A stretch of 44,289 nucleotides of DNA from an uncultured Chloroflexales bacterium (lineage in GTDB: Bacteria > Chloroflexota > Chloroflexia > Chloroflexales > Chloroflexaceae): assembly GCA_937967405.1 (NCBI GenBank), contig CALCJV010000068.1, positions 1-44,289 of the forward strand, written 5' to 3'. Positions 1 to 8,020 of the stretch are shown one piece after another. Numbering within the stretch: position 1 is the first letter of the stretch; each line of letters begins with the position of its first letter. The notes beneath the pieces were generated by a model. That model saw only the letters and a program-made list of their open reading frames with translations. It did no database searches and was not told where the DNA came from. Made by a program: the position numbers and the translations under genes.

Positions 1-843
1 CAGGTCGCCATCGCCCTGCGCGGGCATGGGGCGTTCAGCGGTGATCTCGACCCGTTGGCGGGCCGGGATGATCTCGATCCGCCGCCCAGTGCGCTGCTGG
101 TGGCGCAGCACTTGCCACAGCGTCAAGCCATAATCCAGCAGCGATTGGGCTTTGACGATGCACACCTCTACTTGCCCATCATCGGGGTGGATGTCTGGGG
201 CCCAGCGCAAGCCCGCAACGCCCAATGCGCCCCCATTCACGATGGAGACCTGCGCGGCGCGGGCGTGGTGGGTGGTTCCATCTATCGTCAGTTGGAAGCG
301 CACGGGTTGATGCCCAATCAGCCAGCCCACCCCCGTTCGCAAGTAGGCGAGCTGCCCCAAGCGGCGTTTCTCGGCACGGGTTGTATCGCGCACCACGAGC
401 GAATCCACGCCGATGCCGATCTGCAAGAAGTAACGCTGCGACCCAACTTGCAGCGCATCAATGCAGCTCGTGCGGTGCGGGCCGATAAGCAGGCGGCATG
501 CCTGCTCAGGATCGAGCGGAATGCCCAGCTCTTGGGCGAGCACATTGGCTGTACCAACCGGCACAATGCCGAGCGGGGTTGGCGAAGCGTACAATCCGCT
601 CGCCACCGATGCAATCGTGCCATCGCCGCCCGCCGCCACAATCACGGCCGGATGCCGAGCGGCGGCAGCTTGCACCACCGCCGTCAGGTTCTCGTTACCA
701 GTCGTTTCATAGACCTGATAGCGGTAGCCCGCCGACGTGAAAATACGGGCAAAGCTCTGCCGAATCGCTTCTGCGGGGCGCGTACCAGCCACCGGATTGA
801 AGACGATGAAGATGTGCGGAAGCTGCTTGAGCTGATCAAACAC
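1..843 (-). CDS. Diacylglycerol kinase family lipid kinase (3' end cut by window edge)
   Basis: Lipid kinase of the DAGK/YegS family, which phosphorylates diacylglycerol or a related lipid at the inner face of the membrane. The 281 visible residues contain the nucleotide-binding NPVAG motif (residues 16-20), the family signature GGDGT (72-76) and the following GTAN motif. The C-terminal beta-sandwich follows; the last residues are beyond the window. The start is a GTG at 843: AGAGGA lies 7 bases upstream, while no ATG fits. The large open frame on the opposite strand (55-858) is its antisense shadow. It is followed upstream by a lipoprotein gene on the same strand (gap of about 50 bases), so co-transcription is possible. 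The family call is firm; the lipid substrate cannot be read from sequence. Confidence 0.88.
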   Translation of the reverse strand, partial: MFDQLKQLPHIFIVFNPVAGTRPAEAIRQSFARIFTSAGYRYQVYETTGNENLTAVVQAAAARHPAVIVAAGGDGTIASVASGLYASPTPLGIVPVGTANVLAQELGIPLDPEQACRLLIGPHRTSCIDALQVGSQRYFLQIGIGVDSLVVRDTTRAEKRRLGQLAYLRTGVGWLIGHQPVRFQLTIDGTTHHARAAQVSIVNGGALGVAGLRWAPDIHPDDGQVEVCIVKAQSLLDYGLTLWQVLRHQQRTGRRIEIIPARQRVEITAERPMPAQGDGDL

Positions 844-896
844 GATAGGTTCCTCTAGCAATCCCGCCCCTAACGTAGGCGGCTAGCACGCATGCC

Positions 897-2006
897 CTAT
901 GGTGCAAGCGCAGCTTGGAAAAACGCAAGCATATCGGGCAGGTACAGGCTGTTGCCATAGGCATCGAAGGAGTGCGGTTGCCCAGCATACACATCAAAAA
1001 CAACATCCTGATCGGCCGCGAGCCATGCCGTGTAGAGGTCTTCGGGCCAGTGGCGCGGCACGATCTCGTCGTTCGTTCCCCAGATGATCTTGACCTTGCC
1101 AGTAGCGTAGGCGGCATAGTTGAGGGGCGAGAGCCGTGCATAAAGATCGGGGGCTTCTTCGGGCAGGAGCGGCCAGTCGGTGCGATCAATCGTTGTGCCG
1201 CGCATGGCCGCCCGTTCCACGCGGAACTGATAATCCTGCACAATGTTGGATGAGGCAGGTGCATAGATCAATGCCGCTGCCACCTGATCGCTGACTACCA
1301 GCACCTTCGCCGTAATTGCTCCACCGTTACTGTGCCCCCACATAGCGATAGGCCCTGGCTGGGCTTGCGGAAGTTGCTGCGCTAACGGGATCAGGTTGAG
1401 TGTATCAATCACATGCCCTACGCGATAGACATTCGGAGCCGCATCCGATCCGGCGTGGCTGCGATAATCGGGCGAGAGCGTCAGGAAGCCCGCATTGGCG
1501 AGGTAATCGGCGGCAAGCTGCGTGCCATTGCCGGTGCGGTAGACATCGAGGGGGTAGTAGCCGTGATTCAAGATCACGACGGGAAAAGGCCCCGTGCCGC
1601 GTGGCACATTCAGCATGCCGGTGATGCGTAGCCCATCGCTGGGGTAGGCAAACAGGTAGCGCGTGAAGTTGGCGGTCTCTTCCATCACCCCGATGATCTC
1701 GATTGCATCTGTGCCGTAGGTGCGGCTGCGTAGCCCCTCAATCGTATATTGGGCAAGGTCGGGATAACGTTCGGGGGGGGCGGTAGGCGGCTCCGGCGTA
1801 GGCGATGGGGGCGGTTCGGGGGTGGCGGTAGGCGGCTCCGGCGTAGGCGGTGGGGGCGGCACAGTAGCCACTGCTACGGCTCTTGCTTCGGTTGCGACGG
1901 GACGTGGTTCGGCAGCGGTGCTACGGCTGCACGCTGTGAACAGTAGCACGGCGAGGATACCGATCACGCCGCTTCGCATCAGTTTGCCCATCAACCAGTG
2001 TTGCAC
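897..2006 (-). CDS. Alpha/beta-hydrolase lipoprotein (prolyl oligopeptidase/dienelactone hydrolase type)
   Basis: Predicted extracytoplasmic serine hydrolase of 369 residues. An N-terminal hydrophobic segment ends in the lipobox LFTAC with Cys26 as lipid-anchor site. A Pro/Thr/Glu-rich spacer of about 35 residues (50-85) follows, then the hydrolase fold. The nucleophile elbow is GHSNGG with Ser226; the acid is probably Asp313 (TNDEIVP) and the base His345 (GQPHSF). The LNHGYYP segment near residue 147 resembles an oxyanion loop. The start shown is a GTG; an in-frame ATG 15 bases downstream (1991) also leaves a complete signal peptide, so the exact start is uncertain. Substrate is unknown: esterase or peptidase are both possible. 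Confidence 0.8.
   Translation of the reverse strand: MQHWLMGKLMRSGVIGILAVLLFTACSRSTAAEPRPVATEARAVAVATVPPPPPTPEPPTATPEPPPSPTPEPPTAPPERYPDLAQYTIEGLRSRTYGTDAIEIIGVMEETANFTRYLFAYPSDGLRITGMLNVPRGTGPFPVVILNHGYYPLDVYRTGNGTQLAADYLANAGFLTLSPDYRSHAGSDAAPNVYRVGHVIDTLNLIPLAQQLPQAQPGPIAMWGHSNGGAITAKVLVVSDQVAAALIYAPASSNIVQDYQFRVERAAMRGTTIDRTDWPLLPEEAPDLYARLSPLNYAAYATGKVKIIWGTNDEIVPRHWPEDLYTAWLAADQDVVFDVYAGQPHSFDAYGNSLYLPDMLAFFQAALAP
1781..1849. repeat. 24-bp direct repeat encoding the Pro-rich lipoprotein spacer
   Basis: Two identical 24-base copies (1781-1804 and 1826-1849), 45 bases apart, lie inside the lipoprotein gene and encode its PEPPTATPEPP-type spacer. The in-frame period of 15 codons suggests the spacer length can change by slippage or recombination without breaking the protein. 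Confidence 0.7.
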
Positions 2007-2034
2007 AGGATTGGTTCCGTTCTAGGTATTAGGG

Positions 2035-2066
2035 GGCAGGTTTCGGGTGTCGGGTGTCAGGTACGG
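2035..2066. repeat. Degenerate GGGTGTC/GGTGTCAGG heptamer repeat, copy 1
   Basis: A short degenerate tandem run of GGGTGTC-like units, ending in GGTGTCAGG, lies between the lipoprotein gene start and the end of the Cys-rich protein gene. A related run occurs at 11561-11586 and a more diverged one, in reverse orientation, near 13535-13562. All three sit outside genes. Confidence 0.45.
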
Positions 2067-2088
2067 TAATTTGCACTTGGTAGCCCAG

Positions 2089-2451
2089 CTATGCCGCAGT
2101 GTCGGCCCACGCGAGGTAGTCCTCTAGCTGCCCATTGAAATAGACATGCACGACTTGATTGTGGGTGATGCGTTGTACAGCGTCCCAGACTTCTGTATCG
2201 TTGGTGCTATGCACGACGAGCATACCCTGTTCGGGGTGGTACTCATCCTCGCCGGGCGGGATCACAAAAGCGAGCCACTCATTCGGGTAGCGTTGCTCCA
2301 CCCACGCAATTGGCTCGACCTTGCTAGATTGGTGCATGCCCGCATAGGGGCAGCCGCAGCCGCAGTCGGGCCCGCAGCTTGTGGGCCCGCACGCGCCGCA
2401 CACGGATGTGCCGCCATGCTCGGCACTGGTGAGGTTGATCATAATCGGCAT
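2089..2451 (-). CDS. Small Cys-rich hypothetical protein, possible metal binder
   Basis: Unrecognised protein of 120 residues. Its N-terminal third holds seven cysteines within about 20 residues (CGACGPTSCGPDCGCGC), spaced as in metal- or cluster-binding loops. The rest is an acidic/aromatic alpha-beta segment (residues 45-120) without a signal peptide. GGAG lies 8 bases before the ATG. It precedes the hydrolase lipoprotein on the same strand. The cysteine cluster is what can be seen; metal binding is inference. It could equally be a redox-buffering or structural zinc knuckle. Confidence 0.6.
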   Translation of the reverse strand: MPIMINLTSAEHGGTSVCGACGPTSCGPDCGCGCPYAGMHQSSKVEPIAWVEQRYPNEWLAFVIPPGEDEYHPEQGMLVVHSTNDTEVWDAVQRITHNQVVHVYFNGQLEDYLAWADTAA

Positions 2452-2489
2452 GAACGTTGCTCCTTACACAAACTCTGTCTGAAGACAAA

Positions 2490-2681
2490 CCACGAAGAGC
2501 ACGAAGAACACGAAGAGATTGTAAGCTCCTTCTAGGTATGCTTGATAGAAGGATGGTTGCGTATCCTTTCGCTACACGGACCTGAAGAAGCGGCGCATAG
2601 GAGTTGTGTGAAACCGATGCCGATGACTGCGGGCAATATTGCTCTGCTTCGAGTTCTTCGTGTCCTTCGTGTCCTTCGTGG
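2490..2681. repeat. Inverted pair of 9-nt CACGAAGRN repeat arrays
   Basis: A left array (2490-2517) with three units CACGAAGAG/CACGAAGAA/CACGAAGAG faces a right array (2653-2681) that on the minus strand reads CACGAAGGA, CACGAAGGA, CACGAAGAA. The arms are inverted and enclose about 135 bases without a convincing gene. The right arm starts 9 bases past the serS stop. Such CACGAAGRN arrays are familiar intergenic repeats in several bacterial phyla (their spurious translation is HEEHEE). Here they could fold as a long stem after serS. Confidence 0.7.
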
Positions 2682-2689
2682 TGTGTGTG

Positions 2690-3958
2690 TTACGTCAAAA
2701 ATTGTGTGCCGCCCAGATACGGCTGCAACACGTCGGGCACGGCAATGCTGCCATCGGGCTGCTGGTAGTTCTCCATAATCGCAATCATGGTGCGCGGCAC
2801 GCCTAGCCCTGAGCCATTCAGGGTATGCACGAAATCGGGGCGTGCGCCCGGTTCGGGGCGGTAGCGAATATTGGCGCGGCGGGCTTGGTAGGCTTCGACA
2901 TTGCTGCATGAGCTGACTTCGAGCCACTCCTGCACGCCCGGCGACCATAGCTCCAGATCGTAGGTGCGCGTGGCCGCAGCTCCGAGATCACCCGTACACA
3001 GAGCTTTGATACGGTAGGGAATACCGAGCAGGCGACATGTTTCGGCGGCATCCTCGCGCAGCTTCTCTAGCGCGGCGGCACTTTCCTCTGGGCGCACAAA
3101 CATATACATCTCGACTTTGTCGAACTGATGCCCACGCTTGATGCCGCGCACATCGCGCCCGGCACTCATCTGCTCACGTCGGAAGCAGGGCGTGTAGGCA
3201 CACAGGTAGATCGGCAACTGCGCGGCATCAAGAATCTCATCAGCGTAGATGTTGGTCACAGGCACTTCGGCAGTGGGGACCAGCCATAAGCCCGCATCCT
3301 CGTCGCGGTAGAGGTTGTCGCGGAATTTGGGCAACTGCCCTGCACCCCACATACACTGCTCTTTCACTACAAAGGGGGTGTAGACTTCGCTGTAGCCCTG
3401 TTGCCCGTGCAGATCAAGCAGCCACTGGATCAGGGCCCGTTGCAGCCGTGCGCCATTGCCGCGCAAGAGGTAGAAGCGCGAACCAGCGAGCTTTACGCCG
3501 CGCTCGAAATCCAGCCAGCCGAGAGCTTCACCAAGTTCCCAATGTGGCTTGGGCCCAAAGTCGAAGGCTCGCAGCTCACCGCTCTGCATGAGCACCACAT
3601 TCTCATCCTCACTCGCGCCATCAGGCACATCGGGATGGGGCAAGTTGCGGATGCTCAACAGGGCCAAGCGTTGGGCCGCCTCCACCTCAGCCACGGCCCG
3701 ATCTAGTGCGGCAATCCGATCTCCCACAACACGCATCTCCGCAATGCGGAGATCACGCTGGGCGGCATCTTGCATCTTGCTGATCGCCTTCGATGCCGCA
3801 TTGCGTTCGGCTTTCAGGCTCTCTACCTCTTGTAGCAGACGGCGGCGTTGCTCATCAAAGGCCAGCACCTCGTCTACCAGCGTGCCATCAGTGCCGGTGC
3901 GGGCAAGTTGGGCTTTGACCCACTCCGGCTGTTCGCGCAGCAGTTTGATATCGAGCAT
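2690..3958 (-). CDS. serS: Serine--tRNA ligase
   Basis: Class II aminoacyl-tRNA synthetase that charges tRNA-Ser (and tRNA-Sec if present) in the cytoplasm. The 422 residues have the N-terminal two-helix coiled-coil arm (about 1-110) and then the catalytic core. Motif 2 is [20 protein letters not shown]; motif 3 is near the C-terminus and reads [19 protein letters not shown], where most family members have NGSALAVGRT. Length is normal. I start at ATG 3958, preceded by GGGAG; an in-frame codon 24 bases further upstream has no ribosome site. It follows a small membrane-protein gene after 17 bases, so the two are likely co-transcribed. Confidence 0.96.
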   Translation of the reverse strand: MLDIKLLREQPEWVKAQLARTGTDGTLVDEVLAFDEQRRRLLQEVESLKAERNAASKAISKMQDAAQRDLRIAEMRVVGDRIAALDRAVAEVEAAQRLALLSIRNLPHPDVPDGASEDENVVLMQSGELRAFDFGPKPHWELGEALGWLDFERGVKLAGSRFYLLRGNGARLQRALIQWLLDLHGQQGYSEVYTPFVVKEQCMWGAGQLPKFRDNLYRDEDAGLWLVPTAEVPVTNIYADEILDAAQLPIYLCAYTPCFRREQMSAGRDVRGIKRGHQFDKVEMYMFVRPEESAAALEKLREDAAETCRLLGIPYRIKALCTGDLGAAATRTYDLELWSPGVQEWLEVSSCSNVEAYQARRANIRYRPEPGARPDFVHTLNGSGLGVPRTMIAIMENYQQPDGSIAVPDVLQPYLGGTQFLT

Positions 3959-3975
3959 TGGCTTACTCCCTTCGC

Positions 3976-4527
3976 TTAGCACTTGTTGCCCGATGCTTCA
4001 TCGGTCGAATGTCCTGTTGGGCGCACACCCCGCCCAAGCTGCGCCATGAGATCAATCATATCCCACACGCCGACGTGATTCTCCGACTGGAAGGCCGCGA
4101 TCAGTTGCACAATGCGCTGGCGATCAGTGGGGTTGTGGATCGTGTGCAGCGCAAGGTAGAGCTGCTCGCCATCCTCAACCACATGCTGTGCGAGGGTATT
4201 GTTCTGGCTGCGGGCGCGGTGGATCACTTGGATCAGCAGCGGGCTGTGGATCAGCAGGTATTCGCCGCCATCATCGGTTGCACGGAGATCAGGTGATGCG
4301 GGGGGGTGCGGCTCCTGCGCTGGGGCGGGCGGTGCATCGAGCGCGGCTGGCTCCGGTAGGGCGGGATAGGGGGCCGGCGGGCGCGTCGGCGGATCGAGCA
4401 GGCGATAGTTCGGCTGGGCGGAAAAGTTGCCCCAGCTTCGGTGCAACATCCACGCGCCTGCACCGAGCAGCAGCACCAACGCGCCACTCGCCAAGGCCAG
4501 CAGGCTGAGTGGATCAGTGAGGTTCAT
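3976..4527 (-). CDS. Hypothetical single-pass membrane protein
   Basis: Protein of 183 residues that I do not recognise. One N-terminal membrane helix (about residues 6-26, [20 protein letters not shown]) is followed by a Pro/Ala-rich linker (40-85) and a soluble, mostly helical domain (about 95-165) rich in His and Gln. The start at 4527 is set by GGAGG 8 bases upstream; an ATG 15 bases further upstream overlaps that site and is unlikely. It is the first gene before serS on the same strand. Function unknown. Confidence 0.65.
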   Translation of the reverse strand: MNLTDPLSLLALASGALVLLLGAGAWMLHRSWGNFSAQPNYRLLDPPTRPPAPYPALPEPAALDAPPAPAQEPHPPASPDLRATDDGGEYLLIHSPLLIQVIHRARSQNNTLAQHVVEDGEQLYLALHTIHNPTDRQRIVQLIAAFQSENHVGVWDMIDLMAQLGRGVRPTGHSTDEASGNKC

Positions 4528-4567
4528 TGCGGGTTCCTCCATATGTCCTGCATCGCTGCTCCTTGTT

Positions 4568-5056
4568 TCAGACTACGCTATACTGCCAATCCACTGGCTT
4601 GCCATTGCGGTAGGGCATCGTGCCGTGAAATTGGCGCGGATCATCACTGAATACTAAGGGCAAGAAGTAGCGATCCCCTTCCCACAGATTCAGGTCCAAC
4701 ACGCGCTCAATGGCGATCCACGCCAGCGTGCCTTCCGGATTGTGGGTGAGGGGTGTGCCCTGCCACTCGTGGATCAGAAAGATGAAGGCAAACCAATCCT
4801 CGCCGTGCTTGCCAAAGCCGGGCCAGTTGATCGTGCCGCGCAACGCTAAGCGCGTCACGCGAATCCCAGCCTCCTCACCAATCTCGCGCATGATACCCCG
4901 CACGGGGTCTTCCAGCGGTTCGAGCTTGCCGCCCAAGCCGTTGTATTTGCCGTAGTGCATGTCATCTGGGCGGGTATTGCGCTGCACCATCAGCACCTGC
5001 TGTTGATCGGGCGAAAGCACATAGCCAAGCGTGGCCAGAATTGGCGTGTAAGGCAT
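4568..5056 (-). CDS. NUDIX hydrolase (MutT / 8-oxo-dGTP diphosphatase type)
   Basis: Hydrolase of 162 residues cleaving nucleoside diphosphate-linked substrates. The NUDIX box is complete (residues 43-65: G-x5-E-x7-REIGEEAG). The YNGLGGKLEP lead-in and the C-terminal DWQYSVV tail resemble MutT/NUDT1-like 8-oxo-purine triphosphatases, so removal of oxidised nucleotides is a reasonable but unproven role. AAAGGAA lies about 11 bases ahead of the ATG. It precedes the small membrane protein and serS on the same strand. Confidence 0.88.
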   Translation of the reverse strand: MPYTPILATLGYVLSPDQQQVLMVQRNTRPDDMHYGKYNGLGGKLEPLEDPVRGIMREIGEEAGIRVTRLALRGTINWPGFGKHGEDWFAFIFLIHEWQGTPLTHNPEGTLAWIAIERVLDLNLWEGDRYFLPLVFSDDPRQFHGTMPYRNGKPVDWQYSVV

Positions 5057-5147
5057 AGCAGGCTGGTTCCTTTCTTAAGCATTCTATCCAGCGATTGTTG
5101 ACACCGGTTACCCGCCATCTAGCCCTTGATCCCGAGCACCTGATTGA

Positions 5148-6623
5148 TTATTCTAGCGTGCGGATTTCCAGATTGTCAAATATGACTTCGGTGGCTTGCG
5201 TGATCGCCTCCGCACCGAGTCCGTATTGCGCCACCTGCGGCGCGTTGCTGCTCAGGCTGGCCACGAGTTGGTTGTTTACGGCCATTTGCACCTGCCCCTC
5301 AGCCAGTGTGCAGGCGATGCGGTTGATCGCGGCGGGCCCAGTGCGGATGACATCGCTCACGCCTTCCGCCAGCACCACCCGCACTCCCGCCTCGCGCTGA
5401 ATAATCACGAAGCTTGATTGGGCTGGGGCAATCAAGCAGGCGATATAGTTTTGGGGATCAACAAAGCTGGGCAGCACCCCACCCGCATCGCCATTCACAA
5501 CTACATCTGCGAGTACTACAAAGGGCGCATTCGTATTGATCGTGCTGTAGCTCCAGATCAAGTTGGTTTCAGGCACAGCCGTGATGTTGTAGGTCTCGCC
5601 TGCGAAGGACGCACTCCAGCCGTTGCCAAAGGCTTCCGACCAGCCAAGCTGGGTTGCAAAGTCATCGCTATCGAGCAGCGGGCCATTCAGCAGGGCCGTG
5701 GCACTGAGCGCAGCCTCAGTGGGGGTGGGCGGTGGGGGCGTAGCGGTTGGCTCTGGCGTTGGCTCTGGGAGCAGGGCGATCCCGCTCGCATTGGATTCGG
5801 GGGCTGGCGCAACGGGTGCGCCCGGCGCGGTGGCCTCACTGCGATCACTCGCCGCATCAGGCGCAGGATTGAGCGGGATCAGTGTCGCCTGCGGGGTTTG
5901 TTGCCCAGCTGGGGCTTGGACAACGGGGCGCGGCGCAAGTAGGGCCAACAGCTGCGGGAGGCTATAGACCAGCAGCCCAAGCAGGCTACACATCAACACC
6001 ACGCCAAACACCGGGGTAATCCATGCTGTGTTGAAGCCGCGTCGCATGCGGCGGGGTTCCCGCGCTCGTGTGGTAATTGGGCGAGTGTGCTCAAGCGGCG
6101 CATCGGGGGCGGTTTGGCGATGCAACGACTCGGCTCGCAGCAGCAGGGTGGTGCTATCGGCATAGAACGGGTTGAGCTTTTGCAGTTGGCGCAGATCGGC
6201 AATCGCCTGCGGATACTGCCCAGCTTCGAGGTAGGCTGTGGCCCGCTGGTACAGCTCCGCCTGATACTCCGCGCTGGTGGGTGGGTGGGTGGGGCGGGGC
6301 GTGCGGCGCGGCGGGGGTGTCTCCGCCAAGCGGTTCAGCTCATCGAGCCTAGCCGCACTTGCGCCGGGCGGATCAATGCCAAGCGTGCTGTTATAGGTGG
6401 CTCGCAGGCGTTGGTTGCTGAGCACGCGGTACGCTTCATTGATGCGCTGTACGTGGCGGCTCGCGGCAATCTGTTCGCGGGCGGTGGCATCAATAAACCG
6501 ATCCGGATGGTAACGCGCAACCTGCTGCCGATAGGCACGCCGAATCTGATCGAGGGTGGCAGTTGGCTCCACCCCTAGTAGGCTGTAGTAGTCGTGTTGT
6601 TGGCTGTCGTCCATACCATCCAT
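5148..6623 (-). CDS. Membrane-anchored J-domain protein with TPR-like and lectin-like domains
   Basis: Protein of 491 residues with an unusual order. The N-terminal J domain (about 9-75) carries the HPD tripeptide at residues 39-41, which stimulates Hsp70 ATPase. Then come a TPR-like helical pair (about 120-175, YLEAGQYPQAIADLRQLQKL), a basic stretch, one membrane helix (about 210-235) and a Pro/Thr-rich linker. The C-terminal beta-rich domain (about 310-491) looks like the concanavalin/LamG-type fold of DUF1080-like proteins. The J domain would be cytoplasmic and the beta domain outside. Start at 6623 chosen over the ATG at 6614; GGGGATACA precedes it. It is not a canonical DnaJ, having no zinc fingers or G/F region. 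Confidence 0.8.
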   Translation of the reverse strand: MDGMDDSQQHDYYSLLGVEPTATLDQIRRAYRQQVARYHPDRFIDATAREQIAASRHVQRINEAYRVLSNQRLRATYNSTLGIDPPGASAARLDELNRLAETPPPRRTPRPTHPPTSAEYQAELYQRATAYLEAGQYPQAIADLRQLQKLNPFYADSTTLLLRAESLHRQTAPDAPLEHTRPITTRAREPRRMRRGFNTAWITPVFGVVLMCSLLGLLVYSLPQLLALLAPRPVVQAPAGQQTPQATLIPLNPAPDAASDRSEATAPGAPVAPAPESNASGIALLPEPTPEPTATPPPPTPTEAALSATALLNGPLLDSDDFATQLGWSEAFGNGWSASFAGETYNITAVPETNLIWSYSTINTNAPFVVLADVVVNGDAGGVLPSFVDPQNYIACLIAPAQSSFVIIQREAGVRVVLAEGVSDVIRTGPAAINRIACTLAEGQVQMAVNNQLVASLSSNAPQVAQYGLGAEAITQATEVIFDNLEIRTLE

Positions 6624-6691
6624 TGTATCCCCATTGCCTGCCCATCGCACCCCTATCGCGGCACGGCATCGCATTTCGGGAAATCCGTGTT

Positions 6692-6700
6692 ATTATAGCA
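6692..6700 (-). promoter_or_regulatory. Extended -10 promoter of the J-domain gene
   Basis: On the minus strand the sequence reads TGC-TATAAT, a perfect -10 box with the extended TGn element, about 70 bases before the J-domain start. No recognisable -35 lies 16-18 bases upstream. Confidence 0.55.
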
Positions 6701-6824
6701 CTTCAAAGACAATCCGACGAACCGCGCAGACCTAAACAGCCGGAGCAACGGCGCGGCTTGCTCGCGGCATGTTCGTCGCTGCCGCCCGCCCTCGGCCCAC
6801 CGAACGGCAAAGGAGCAACCCCGT

Positions 6825-7241
6825 ATGGCTTACTGGCTACTCAAATCGGAACCAGACGAGTATAGCTTTGCTGATCTGGAACGCGACCGCACAACGGTGT
6901 GGGATGGGGTGCGGAACAAGCAGGCGATCAACTTCATCCGCACCATGCAGCCGGGCGATCTCGCGCTGATCTACCACACGGGCAAAGAACGGCAGATCGT
7001 CGGCACGGCCACCATCACCACTGCCGCCTACCCTGATCCGGCGGCTCCTGACCCAGCGACGGCTCCTCCAGTGGTAGAGGTGCAGGTCGGCTCGCGCCTT
7101 GCCACCCCGATCCCGCTAGCGACGATCAAAGCCGATCCCTTCTTCGCCGATTTTGCATTGGTGCGGCAGGGGCGGCTCTCAGTCGTGCCTGTTTCTGCGG
7201 CCCAGTGGGCATACCTCAGAATGCTTGCCGAATCTGGGTAG
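6825..7241 (+). CDS. EVE domain-containing protein
   Basis: EVE-domain (PUA-like) protein of 138 residues. It has the family hallmarks: opening YWLLKSEPDEYSF, the WDGVRNKQA segment (about 26-34), MQPGDLALIYHTG (41-53) and a C-terminal VVPVSAAQWAYL. EVE domains bind modified bases in DNA or RNA. In mammals the homologue is THYN1; in bacteria they occur alone or fused to restriction enzymes. Here it stands alone and no restriction gene is nearby. AAAGGAG lies 9 bases ahead of the ATG. A two-component system follows after its own promoter. Confidence 0.9.
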   Translation: MAYWLLKSEPDEYSFADLERDRTTVWDGVRNKQAINFIRTMQPGDLALIYHTGKERQIVGTATITTAAYPDPAAPDPATAPPVVEVQVGSRLATPIPLATIKADPFFADFALVRQGRLSVVPVSAAQWAYLRMLAESG

Positions 7242-7271
7242 AAATCTTTCCGAATGCTTGAAACTGATCTA

Positions 7272-7280
7272 TGGTATGAT
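7272..7280 (+). promoter_or_regulatory. Extended -10 promoter of the two-component operon
   Basis: TGG-TATGAT, 42 bases before the response regulator start, in a locally A/T-rich gap between two plus-strand genes. No clear -35 hexamer at normal spacing. Confidence 0.5.
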
Positions 7281-7321
7281 AGTTACAAAATAGATACAGT
7301 TTGGTTGGCGAAAGGACTGCA

Positions 7322-8020
7322 ATGGACGCAGCCACAATCCTAATCGTAGATGATGAGCAACCAATTGTTGATCTGGTTCGCAGTTATCTGGCGCGGGAAG
7401 GGTTTACCATTTACGAAGCGCACGATGGCCCTGCCGCGCTGCATGTGGCGCGGCAGGTGCGCCCCGATCTGGTGATCCTTGATGTGATGTTGCCGGGTCT
7501 CGATGGCATCGAGACCTGCCGTCGGCTGCACCAAGAGACGGCGGTCTATGTGCTGATGCTCACGGCTCGCGTTGAAGAGGTAGACAAGTTGATCGGGCTA
7601 TCGGTGGGCGCAGATGATTATATGACCAAGCCCTTCAGCCCGCGTGAACTGGTGGCGCGGGTGAAGGCCATTCTGCGCCGGAGCCGTCCGGCTCCCATTG
7701 CAGACCCGCCCGACCCAAGTCGGGTGCTTGAATATGGTGCGTTGCGGATCAACCTCGATACCCGTGAGGTGCATCGGCATGGCACGCTGATCGAACTGAC
7801 TTCCCGCGAATTTGATCTGCTGTACGCTCTTGCGCGGCGGCCCGGCTATGTCTTTAGCCGCGACGAACTGCTGCGCCAAGTGTGGGGCCACGACTTTACG
7901 GGCATTGATCGGGTGGTGGATGTGCATATCGGGGTGCTCCGGCGTAAGCTCGATGCCGATGCGGCCCTGATCCAGACGGTCCGCGGGGTTGGCTATAAAT
8001 TTGTGACACGCTCACTATGA
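7322..8020 (+). CDS. OmpR/PhoB-family response regulator
   Basis: DNA-binding response regulator of 232 residues. The receiver domain has acidic pocket Asp10-Asp11, phospho-acceptor Asp54 (VILDVMLPG), switch Thr81 and Lys103 (MTKPFSPREL). The C-terminal winged helix (about 138-230) has the usual LTSREFDLLYALARRPGYVFSR recognition region and ends in GVGYKF. The start at ATG 7322 is chosen because AAAGGA lies 5 bases upstream; an upstream in-frame codon has none. Its stop overlaps the kinase start (ATGA), so the pair is translationally coupled. Target genes are unknown. Confidence 0.95.
   Translation: MDAATILIVDDEQPIVDLVRSYLAREGFTIYEAHDGPAALHVARQVRPDLVILDVMLPGLDGIETCRRLHQETAVYVLMLTARVEEVDKLIGLSVGADDYMTKPFSPRELVARVKAILRRSRPAPIADPPDPSRVLEYGALRINLDTREVHRHGTLIELTSREFDLLYALARRPGYVFSRDELLRQVWGHDFTGIDRVVDVHIGVLRRKLDADAALIQTVRGVGYKFVTRSL

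Noticed and set aside
55-858. Open frame of 267 codons on the plus strand
   Set aside because: Antisense to the lipid kinase, whose GGDGT and NPVAG motifs are clear; the product is His/Arg-rich and resembles no family.
2146-2535. Plus-strand frame ending NHEEHEEHEE
   Set aside because: Spurious translation of the CACGAAGRN repeat fused to the antisense of the Cys-rich gene.
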